A stretch of DNA of 64,000 nt from positions 124,001-188,000 of the forward strand of contig JAHDLB010000010.1 in the NCBI GenBank assembly GCA_018432315.1, in the 5' to 3' direction. The DNA comes from Anaerolineae bacterium. Its GTDB lineage: Bacteria > Chloroflexota > Anaerolineae > Aggregatilineales > Aggregatilineaceae. Positions 34,640-41,944 of the stretch are shown here, piece after piece (position 1 is the stretch's first letter; every line of letters starts with the position of its first letter). A model generated the notes under the pieces. It was not told the origin of the DNA, ran no database searches, and was given only the letters and a program-made list of their open reading frames with translations. The position numbers and the translations under genes were made by a program.

Positions 34640-35323
34640 GTGTATCCTGAAGACCGGGTCTTGGTGGGCGTGATCAACCGCCAGCGCGACTTCGAGCGCG
34701 CGCAGATCGAGCACTGGTATCGCGTTCCCTTCGGACAGGCTCCGAAAGGCATACACGCCGAATACATCGCCTTTTTCTTCAGCCGCGCGTTCAAAGACCT
34801 GAACGGCGGAATCCATTACTACGCGCGGCGCACGGGGGTGGAGCTGGTTCGCCGCCGGGATTTGCTGCCCGACGAAGCCAGCCATCCCCGCGCCAATGCG
34901 CTCTATCACAAAATCCAGTTCGGCGAGCTGCGCCGCAAAGATCCGCCGGTGCTCAATTCGGACCGGCGCGGCGTCGCCTTCATCTACACGACCTGGGACC
35001 GGTTCGAGGACGCGCGCGTTCTGGCCGACCTGTACAGCGAGGCCGACCGGTACGTGGACCGCGTGTTTCACGCGCTCGAGCGGTCCGGCGTGCGCTCGCA
35101 GCGCGTTTGGGAAGCCGAGCGCGCGGGGTCCGGCGGCGCTGCCCAGCTTCACATCCCGTGTCACGATGGCATCGTGATTGCGTCGACGGTCGGCGCCCGT
35201 GACGATGCCATTCCCCTGACGGTCGGCCCCTCTGTGGATGCAGTCCAGGCGGGCGTCGAGACGATTTTGAAGGCAGTTGAGGCCCACGGTGGCCCCTTAA
35301 CGAGTCAGGCCAGAAACGAATGA
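34640..35323 (+). CDS. Conserved protein of unknown function next to SsnA
   Basis: The 227-residue protein starts at GTG (MYPEDRVLVGVIN) 17 bases after the PLP gene and overlaps the ssnA start by four bases (ATGA), so it is coupled to SsnA. It has no signal peptide or membrane segment. Charged, aromatic-rich motifs stand out: EHWYRVPFG, HAEYIAFFFSRAF, GGIHYYARRTG, VAFIYTTWDRF. I recall similar proteins in Chloroflexota, but no function. Confidence 0.6.
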   Translation: MYPEDRVLVGVINRQRDFERAQIEHWYRVPFGQAPKGIHAEYIAFFFSRAFKDLNGGIHYYARRTGVELVRRRDLLPDEASHPRANALYHKIQFGELRRKDPPVLNSDRRGVAFIYTTWDRFEDARVLADLYSEADRYVDRVFHALERSGVRSQRVWEAERAGSGGAAQLHIPCHDGIVIASTVGARDDAIPLTVGPSVDAVQAGVETILKAVEAHGGPLTSQARNE

Positions 35324-36687
35324 AACCAAAAATGTTGATCACCAACGCGACTTTGATCACCTGGGAAAACCCCAATCGCGTCATCGAGAACGGCGCCGTG
35401 TTGATCGAGGGCGACGTCATTCGCGACGTCGGTGCGTCGTCCGAGCTCGAAGCGCGCTATCCTGACGCCGAGCGGCTCGACGCGGGCGGACAGCTCGCCA
35501 TGCCTGGCGGGATCTGCGCGCACACCCATTTTTACGGCGCGTACGCGCGCGGTATGGCAATTCCGGGGCCGGCGCCGAAGAACTTCCCCGAGATTTTGCA
35601 ACGCCTGTGGTGGCCGCTGGACAAGGCGCTGGACGAGGAGTCCGTGCGATTCAGCGCGCTGGTCTGCCTGGTGGACGCGATCAAGCATGGCACGACCACG
35701 CTGATCGATCACCACGCCAGCCCGAACTTCATCGATGGCAGCCTGGACGTGATCGCGGACGCGGTCGACGAGGCGGGCCTGCGGGCGGTGCTGTGCTACG
35801 AAGTGACCGACCGCGACGGGCCAGCGAAAGCCCAGGCCGGGATCGCGGAAAACGTCCGGTTCCTGCGGGCGGCGGCGGATCGCCCGCTGGTCGGCGCGAC
35901 GTTCGGGCTGCACGCCAGCATGACGCTCTCCGACGAGACGCTCAAGGCGTGCGCTGCCGCGGCGGAAGGTCTGGACACGGGTTTTCACATCCACGTGGCG
36001 GAACACGAGGCTGACGAGGAAGACAGCCTGAGCAAATACGGCGAGCGGATCGTCCATCGCCTCGCGCGGCTGGGAATCCTGGGGCCGAAGACGATCGTGG
36101 CGCATGCCGTGCACGTGGACGCTGCCGAGCGCGCAGTGTTGAAGGAGTCCGGCACGTGGGTGTCGCACCAGCCGCGCTCGAACATGAATAACGCGGTGGG
36201 CGCGGCGGCGATCGATACCATGCTGGCCGAGGGGATCCCGCTCGCCCTGGGTAACGACGGGTTCACCAACAATATGTGGGCCGAGTGGAAGGCCGCCTAC
36301 CTGCTGCACAAGGTGGCGAACCGCGACCCGCGCATGGCGCAGGGGGACGCGATCGCGCGGATGGCGACCGATCACAACGCCCGGCTGGCTGAGGTCTTCT
36401 TCCCCGGCCAGACGATCGGGCAGTTGGCACCCGGCGCGGTGGCCGACGTTATCCTGGTGGACTACCGGCCATTCACACCGCTGACGGCGGGGAATGCGCC
36501 GTGGCACATTCTGTTTGGCTTCGAATCGTCGATGGTCACAACGACGATCGTGGCCGGGCGCGTGCTGATGCGCGACCGGCGGTTGTTGACGCTGGACGAG
36601 GTGGCGATTGCGGGGGCGGCGCAGGTATACGCGCCGAAGGTCTGGGAACGATACAATCACTTCGTCCAACAAGTGCTTGCGCAATAA
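35320..36687 (+). CDS. ssnA: SsnA-family aminohydrolase
   Basis: The 455-residue metal-dependent hydrolase has the metal motif CAHTHFYGAYARG (H68, H70), LQRLWWPLDKALDEESVRFS, TTLIDHHASPNFIDGSLDV, HIHVAEHEADEED, WVSHQPRSNMNNAVG and the metal Asp in LGNDGFTNNM. The LWWPLDKALDEES and IDHHASP blocks correspond to E. coli SsnA, encoded in the purine-catabolism locus. The reaction is not firmly known; a purine-derived amine or amide is the likely substrate. It overlaps the preceding gene by four bases and is followed 12 bases later by the F420 module. Confidence 0.88.
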   Translation: MKPKMLITNATLITWENPNRVIENGAVLIEGDVIRDVGASSELEARYPDAERLDAGGQLAMPGGICAHTHFYGAYARGMAIPGPAPKNFPEILQRLWWPLDKALDEESVRFSALVCLVDAIKHGTTTLIDHHASPNFIDGSLDVIADAVDEAGLRAVLCYEVTDRDGPAKAQAGIAENVRFLRAAADRPLVGATFGLHASMTLSDETLKACAAAAEGLDTGFHIHVAEHEADEEDSLSKYGERIVHRLARLGILGPKTIVAHAVHVDAAERAVLKESGTWVSHQPRSNMNNAVGAAAIDTMLAEGIPLALGNDGFTNNMWAEWKAAYLLHKVANRDPRMAQGDAIARMATDHNARLAEVFFPGQTIGQLAPGAVADVILVDYRPFTPLTAGNAPWHILFGFESSMVTTTIVAGRVLMRDRRLLTLDEVAIAGAAQVYAPKVWERYNHFVQQVLAQ

Positions 36688-36699
36688 GGAGATAGCGAG

Positions 36700-37380
36700 T
36701 TGTCTGGTGAGTCGACTGTAAACGTGATGACCGTGGCAGTGCTGGGGGGGACAGGCAAAGAGGGCTCCGGGCTGGCGCTGCGCTGGGCGCGCAGCGGGTA
36801 CCGGGTCGTGATTGGCTCGCGCGAGGCCGAACGCGCGGCGGCGAAGGCGGATGAGCTCAACGAGCAGTTGGGCGACAGCGTGATCGTGGGGACGAGCAAC
36901 GTCGACGCGGCGGCTCAGGCCGATCTGGTGGTGTTGAGCGTGCCCTACGCGGCGCATCAGGCCATCCTCGAGTCGGTGAAGGACGCGGTGCAGGGCAAGA
37001 TCCTGGTGGACGTGACGGTGCCGCTGCTCCCGCCGAACATTCGCACCGTCAACGTTCCCGAAGGTAAGGCGGCGGTGCTCGAAGCGCAGGCGCTGCTGGG
37101 CGAGGGTGTGCGCGTGGTGGCGGCATTCCAGAACATCAGCTTCAACCATCTCAAGAACCTGGAGCACGCCATCGACAGCGATGTGCTGGTGTGCGGCGAT
37201 GATGCCGATGCCAAGCAGGAAGTCGCGCGGCTGGTCGAGGCCATCGACGGCATGCGCGCGATCGACGCGGGACCGCTGGCAAACGCCGTCGCGGCTGAGG
37301 CATTGACGCCGGTGCTGATGTACATCAACAAGCGCTACAAATCACCGGGCGCAGGCATCCGCATCACGGGCCTGGGCTGA
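36700..37380 (+). CDS. npdG: NADPH-dependent F420 reductase (NADP:F420 oxidoreductase)
   Basis: The 226-residue enzyme shuttles hydride between NADP(H) and coenzyme F420. The Rossmann motif AVLGGTGKEGSGLALRWARS and the NADP-binding GSREAERAAAKADEL are typical of the family, as is AFQNISFNHL with the downstream VCGDDADAKQEV. TTG 36700 has a strong AAGGAGAT upstream and is preferred to ATG 36727. It immediately precedes cofE, giving cofactor maturation and cofactor use in one operon. Confidence 0.88.
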   Translation: MSGESTVNVMTVAVLGGTGKEGSGLALRWARSGYRVVIGSREAERAAAKADELNEQLGDSVIVGTSNVDAAAQADLVVLSVPYAAHQAILESVKDAVQGKILVDVTVPLLPPNIRTVNVPEGKAAVLEAQALLGEGVRVVAAFQNISFNHLKNLEHAIDSDVLVCGDDADAKQEVARLVEAIDGMRAIDAGPLANAVAAEALTPVLMYINKRYKSPGAGIRITGLG

Positions 37381-37381
37381 C

Positions 37382-38161
37382 GTGCAAACCGGTTCCGCGC
37401 CCGTACAACTGTCTCTGATCGGTCTGCCAGGCATCCCCTCCGTTCAGCCGGGGGATGACCTGGCGCGGTTGATCGCTGCCAGCCTCGAAGCGGTCCGCCT
37501 GTCGCTCGAAACTGGGGACATCCTGGTGATCACGTCCAAGCTGGTGTCGAAGGCCGAAGGCCGCTTCGTGGACCTGCGCACCGTGGAGCCATCTGACCGC
37601 GCGCGGGAAGTCGCGGCAGAAACCCACAAAGATCCCCGGCTGGTCGAGTTGATTCTGCGCGAGTCGAGCGGAATCTCGCGGATGCGCGGCGAGGTGTTGA
37701 TCGTCCGGCACCGGCTGGGCTTCACGCTGGCGAATGCCGGGATCGACCATTCCAACGTGGGCCGCGACGGCGAGGAGTGGGTGCTGCTGCTGCCGGAAGA
37801 CCCGGATCGCTCGGCGCGCGAGCTGCGCGAGGCGGTGGGCGTGCTGACCGGCGTCCGGCCCGGCATCGTGATCAGCGATTCGCACGGGCGCCCGTTCCGG
37901 ATGGGCACGGTTGGCGTGGCGATTGGGCTGGCGGGTCTGCCGGGTGTGTGGGACATGCGCGGCCAGCCGGACCTGTACGGGCGCGTGCTGCGGGTGACCG
38001 TCACCGGGCTGGGCGACGAGCTGGCTGCCGCCGCCGGGCTCATCGCGGGGCAGGGGGCCGAGGGGCTGCCCGTGGTGTTGGTGCGCGGCATGAAACTCCC
38101 GCCGGGCGAGGGGCGCGCCGCCGACCTGATCCGCCCGCCGGAGCTCGACCTTTTTCGCTAA
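37382..38161 (+). CDS. cofE: Coenzyme F420-0:L-glutamate ligase
   Basis: The 259-residue protein adds L-glutamate(s) to F420-0 using GTP. Seen are GDILVITSKLVSKAEGR, the LILRESSGISR segment, GFTLANAGIDHSNVG and VVISDSHGRPFRMGTVGVAIG, the metal/GTP-site motifs of CofE. It is the stand-alone form without the C-terminal nitroreductase domain of mycobacterial FbiB; that domain is encoded by the next gene. GTG 37382 lies one base past the npdG stop. Confidence 0.92.
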   Translation: MQTGSAPVQLSLIGLPGIPSVQPGDDLARLIAASLEAVRLSLETGDILVITSKLVSKAEGRFVDLRTVEPSDRAREVAAETHKDPRLVELILRESSGISRMRGEVLIVRHRLGFTLANAGIDHSNVGRDGEEWVLLLPEDPDRSARELREAVGVLTGVRPGIVISDSHGRPFRMGTVGVAIGLAGLPGVWDMRGQPDLYGRVLRVTVTGLGDELAAAAGLIAGQGAEGLPVVLVRGMKLPPGEGRAADLIRPPELDLFR

Positions 38162-38188
38162 TTATTCAGAATCCACCATTGCAGCGTC

Positions 38189-38794
38189 ATGGATGCGATC
38201 GGGCTATTTGATATAATCAGAACAAGACGTTCGATCAGGCGCTACCGCGACCAGCCGGTGCCGGTCGAGGTGTTGCGCAGGCTGCTCGATGCAGCCCGGT
38301 GGGCACCGTCGGCGCACAATCGCCAGCCCTGGCGGTTTGCCGTCATCACCGATCCGGCGCGGCGCGACTCATTGGCCCGCGCGATGGGCGAGCGCTTTCG
38401 ATCGGACCTGGCAGCGGATGGGGTCCCCGGCGAGCAAATCGACCGCCAGGTCGCGCGGTCGCGCCACCGGATCGGCACGGCGCCGGCGCTCGTGGTTGTG
38501 TGCCTGAGTATGGCCGACATGGACTGGTACCCCAACGCGCGGCGCCAAGAAGCCGAGCGGACGATGGCGGTGCAGAGCGTGGCGTTGGCGGCGCAGAACC
38601 TGCTGCTGGCGGCCCATGGCGAGGGCCTGGGCGCGTGCTGGATGTGCGCCCCGTTGTTTTGTGCGGATGTGGTGCGGGATGAGCTGTCGCTGCCCGACGA
38701 CTGGGAAGCTCAGGCGCTGATCACGATCGGATACCCGGCGGAGCAGCGCGAGTCGCAGCGGCAACCCGTGGAAACCGTGACGTTATGGTATTAG
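38189..38794 (+). CDS. Nitroreductase-family protein, probable dehydro-F420-0 reductase
   Basis: The 201-residue flavoprotein has the FMN-binding opening IIRTRRSIRRYRDQPVP, AARWAPSAHNRQPWRF and GEGLGACWMCAPLFC, characteristic of nitroreductases. In mycobacteria the same domain is fused to CofE (FbiB) and reduces dehydro-F420-0, the product of the phosphoenolpyruvate route. The gene lies between cofE and cofD and overlaps cofD by 10 bases, which supports this role. A general nitroreductase is the alternative. Confidence 0.75.
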   Translation: MDAIGLFDIIRTRRSIRRYRDQPVPVEVLRRLLDAARWAPSAHNRQPWRFAVITDPARRDSLARAMGERFRSDLAADGVPGEQIDRQVARSRHRIGTAPALVVVCLSMADMDWYPNARRQEAERTMAVQSVALAAQNLLLAAHGEGLGACWMCAPLFCADVVRDELSLPDDWEAQALITIGYPAEQRESQRQPVETVTLWY

Positions 38795-39729
38795 ATTCGA
38801 AGACTCGTGTTGTTGCGTTAGTTGGTGGGGTGGGCGGCGCCAAACTGGTCTACGGCCTGTCCAAAATCCTCGCGCCCGGCCAGTTCAGCATGATCGGCAA
38901 TGTGGCCGACGACTTCGAGCTGTACGGGCTGCACATTTCTCCTGACCTCGATACGGTCATGTATACCTTGGCCGGCATCGCCAACCCCGCGACGGGGTGG
39001 GGCTTGCAGGGCGAGACGTGGCGCATGCTGGACATGCTGCGCGGCTATGGTGAGGATATCTGGTTCGGCCTGGGCGATGGCGACATGGCGACGCACGTCT
39101 TGCGCACGTTCTGGCTGGCACGCGGCATGACGCTCACCGCCATCACCGGCAGGCTGGCGGCGGCGCTGGGCGTGCAGCACCGCCTGCTGCCGGTCACCGA
39201 CGACCCGCTGGCGACGATGGTGGACACGGTCGAGCATGGCACGCTGGCCTTTCAGGAGTATTTCGTCCGCTACCAGTGGAAGCCGGTCGTCAGGCGCGTG
39301 TGGTTCGAGGGCGCGGACGATGCGCGGCTGACCGGTGCCGCTGCGGCGGCGCTCGCCGAGGCCGATATCATTGTGATTTCCCCGTCAAATCCGGTATTAT
39401 CCATTGCCCCCTTGCTGGCCGTGCCGGGGATGCGCGCGGCGCTCGAAGCGCGGCGCGGGGTGTGCGTGGCGGTCAGCCCGTTTGTGGGGGGCAAGGCCGT
39501 CAAAGGGCCGGCAGAGAAATTGATGAAGGAACTCGGTATGGATATCTCGCCACAGGGCCTGATCCAGTACTACGCCGGGTTATTGGATGGATTGGTGATC
39601 GATGAGTTGGATGCAGACGACGCGCCGGACGGTCCGCCGCCGGTGCTCGTCACGCGGACGTTGATGCAGTCAGAGGACGATAGGATCCGTTTGGCGACTG
39701 AAGTAGTCAACTGGAGTGAATCGGTATGA
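38785..39729 (+). CDS. cofD: 2-phospho-L-lactate (or enolpyruvyl) transferase, F420-0 synthesis
   Basis: The 314-residue enzyme transfers the phospholactyl or enolpyruvyl-phosphate moiety from the GDP-activated donor to FO. Seen are the N-terminal VALVGGVGGAKLVYGLSKI, NVADDFELYGLHISPDLDTV, LGDGDMATHVLRT and ISPSNPVLSIAPLLAVPG, all conserved in CofD/FbiA. It overlaps the gene before by 10 bases and cofC after by four (ATGA). Confidence 0.94.
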   Translation: MVLDSKTRVVALVGGVGGAKLVYGLSKILAPGQFSMIGNVADDFELYGLHISPDLDTVMYTLAGIANPATGWGLQGETWRMLDMLRGYGEDIWFGLGDGDMATHVLRTFWLARGMTLTAITGRLAAALGVQHRLLPVTDDPLATMVDTVEHGTLAFQEYFVRYQWKPVVRRVWFEGADDARLTGAAAAALAEADIIVISPSNPVLSIAPLLAVPGMRAALEARRGVCVAVSPFVGGKAVKGPAEKLMKELGMDISPQGLIQYYAGLLDGLVIDELDADDAPDGPPPVLVTRTLMQSEDDRIRLATEVVNWSESV

Positions 39730-40397
39730 ATGTGTGGGCAGTTGTGCCTGTCAAACCCTTTAACCGGGCGAAAAGCCGGTTGGCCGGCGAACTGGTTCCC
39801 GAACAACGCGAGATGCTGGCCGCCAGCCTGTTGGAACGAACCGTGCGGCTGTTGATGCCGCTGCCCCAGGTGCAGGGCGTGCTGGTGATCAGCCGCGACA
39901 CGAAAGCGCTGAGCCTGGCGCGCGACCTGGGTGCCCAGACCGTGCAGGAAAGCGGCACACCCGAACTCAACAAGGCGCTGTACCGGGCAGCGCAGGCGCT
40001 GCGCGTGTGGGGCGCGCAGGCGGTGCTGGTCGTCCCGGCGGATCTGCCGCTGCTGGCGGCGGAAGACGTGCAGAGCGTGATCCACATGGGGCGCTCTCAC
40101 AACAGCGTGGTCGTCGCGCCGGACCGGCACGAGCATGGCACGAATCTGCTGTTCGTGCGGCCTTCGGGCCTCATCCCGTATTCGTTCGGCGTGGACAGCT
40201 TTGCCACACACCAGCGACTGGCGCACGAGGCCGGTGCCTCGACGCTGATCTACCGCTCCGAGCGCGTATCGCTGGACCTGGACACGCCCGATGATTTGCA
40301 GCGGTACTTTGAGTTGGCAAAGGGGCTGGGCGAGCCTATCATAGAGCATGTGGGATCAAACGGCTATTTGATGTACGAGAAGTCTTATCCGGATTAA
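39726..40397 (+). CDS. cofC: 2-phospho-L-lactate/phosphoenolpyruvate guanylyltransferase
   Basis: The 223-residue nucleotidyltransferase (CofC/FbiD) activates 2-phospholactate or phosphoenolpyruvate with GTP for CofD. Seen are VVPVKPFNRAKSRLAGEL at the N-terminus, VLVVPADLPLLAAEDV, HEHGTNLLFVRP and SLDLDTPDDL. The adjacent FbiB-type nitroreductase favours the phosphoenolpyruvate substrate; that is inference. Confidence 0.92.
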   Translation: MNVWAVVPVKPFNRAKSRLAGELVPEQREMLAASLLERTVRLLMPLPQVQGVLVISRDTKALSLARDLGAQTVQESGTPELNKALYRAAQALRVWGAQAVLVVPADLPLLAAEDVQSVIHMGRSHNSVVVAPDRHEHGTNLLFVRPSGLIPYSFGVDSFATHQRLAHEAGASTLIYRSERVSLDLDTPDDLQRYFELAKGLGEPIIEHVGSNGYLMYEKSYPD

Positions 40398-40421
40398 TGT
40401 TTCCCTTTGGAGGACGCGATT

Positions 40422-41429
40422 ATGGCTGACCGAGTGGCCCTTTATTTACAGGACGCACACCCGCTGTCGGATGCGATCGAGTACGTGCAGTATGCTGAGA
40501 GCCGCGGGTTCGAGGCGGTGTGGCAGGCGGAGAGCCGCCTCGTGCGTGACGCGATCGTACCGATGGCGGCTTTTGCGGCCACGACCAAGCGGATCAAGAT
40601 CGGCTCCGGCGTGATCAACAACTGGACGCGCAACGCCGCCTTGACGGCGGCTACCTTCCTGACGCTCGACGATCTGGCGCAGGACCGCATCATGCTGGGC
40701 ATCGGCGCGTGGTGGGACCCGCTGGCGAAGAATGTCGGCATCAACCGGACCAAGCCGCTGCTGGCGATGCGCGAGCATGTGACCGTGGTGCGGGACCTGC
40801 TGGCGATGAAGAACGTCACTTTTCACGGCGAGTTCGTGAACGTGACCGGCATCGAACTGGATATCGTCCACGGGCGCCGCGAGCCGCGGAATGTTCCGAT
40901 CTACATCGGCGCGACCGGCCCCAAGATGATGGCGATGACCGGCGAGATCGCCGACGGCGCGCTGCTCAACTATCTCGTGTCGCCCGCCTACAACGCCGAC
41001 GCGCTCAGCCAGCTCGAAAAGGGCGCCAAGCTGGCCGGAAAGACGCTGGACGAGATCGACCGCCCGCAGCTCGTCGTGTGCTCGGTGGACCAGGACCGCA
41101 AGAAAGCTCTCGATGGCGCGCGGAAGCTGGTCACCCAGTACCTGGGGCAGCAGCCGCACATCATGAAGGCCAGCGGCGTGAGCAGCGACTTGCTCGACGA
41201 GATTCACCAGGTGCTGACGTGGCCCGCCACCGAGGAACAGATCGAGCGGGCGATGGAACTCGTCCCGGACGACGTCGTGCAGTTGATCACGGCATCCGGT
41301 ACGCCGGAAGAAGTGCGCGCCAAAGTGCGCGAATACGTGGCCGCGGGCTGCACCTGCCCGGTGCTGTACCCGCTGGGACACGACGTCCGGCTGATGATCG
41401 ATACGTTTGCCGGTGGGTATTCCGCCTAG
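40422..41429 (+). CDS. LLM-class F420-dependent oxidoreductase (Mer-like)
   Basis: The 335-residue TIM-barrel protein belongs to the luciferase-like group that uses F420H2 (methylenetetrahydromethanopterin reductase-like). Seen are [63 protein letters not shown] and the C-terminal [21 protein letters not shown] 40422 follows TTTGGAGGA. Directly after cofC it is probably the first consumer of the cofactor; the substrate is unknown. Confidence 0.85.
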   Translation: MADRVALYLQDAHPLSDAIEYVQYAESRGFEAVWQAESRLVRDAIVPMAAFAATTKRIKIGSGVINNWTRNAALTAATFLTLDDLAQDRIMLGIGAWWDPLAKNVGINRTKPLLAMREHVTVVRDLLAMKNVTFHGEFVNVTGIELDIVHGRREPRNVPIYIGATGPKMMAMTGEIADGALLNYLVSPAYNADALSQLEKGAKLAGKTLDEIDRPQLVVCSVDQDRKKALDGARKLVTQYLGQQPHIMKASGVSSDLLDEIHQVLTWPATEEQIERAMELVPDDVVQLITASGTPEEVRAKVREYVAAGCTCPVLYPLGHDVRLMIDTFAGGYSA

Positions 41430-41453
41430 CGCGATGCACCTGGGGAGCGGCTC

Positions 41454-41921
41454 ATGTGCGATTCTCAGCAGCCCAGCGCGAAATGGTGTTTTGTGTGCGG
41501 CGTCGAGAATCCCTGCGGGCTGAAAATCCGGTTCTTCGATGACGGCCATCACCGCGTTCTGGCGCGGGTGACGCTCGGCGACGAATACCAGAGTTATCCG
41601 GGCGTGGCGCACGGCGGAATCCTGGCGACCATCCTGGACGAAACGATGGGCCGGGCCGTGCTGGCGGACGATGGCCCGGAGCGGTTCATGTTCACGGCCC
41701 GGCTGGAGACTCGTTTTCGCCGCCCCGTACCGCTTCACCGGGAATTCATCGCGCGCGGGCAGGTCGAGTCGATCCGGGGCCGCACGGCGCAGGTCAGCGG
41801 CCAGATCGAGCTGGCCGATGGCGCGGTAGCGGTCGAGGCATCGGCCACGCTGGTCGATATTCCATCCGAACAAGTCGAGATGATGCTGGCGCAGGATGTA
41901 GGCTGGCAGGTCTATCCCTGA
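41454..41921 (+). CDS. PaaI-type hotdog-fold thioesterase
   Basis: The 155-residue protein has the hotdog-helix motif VAHGGILATILDETMGRA of PaaI/YiiD-like acyl-CoA thioesterases and an N-terminal pair of cysteines CFVCG. It follows the LLM gene by 24 bases. The acyl substrate is unknown. Confidence 0.8.
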   Translation: MCDSQQPSAKWCFVCGVENPCGLKIRFFDDGHHRVLARVTLGDEYQSYPGVAHGGILATILDETMGRAVLADDGPERFMFTARLETRFRRPVPLHREFIARGQVESIRGRTAQVSGQIELADGAVAVEASATLVDIPSEQVEMMLAQDVGWQVYP

Positions 41922-41944
41922 CGCCGGCAGCAGGCAGCACCATC

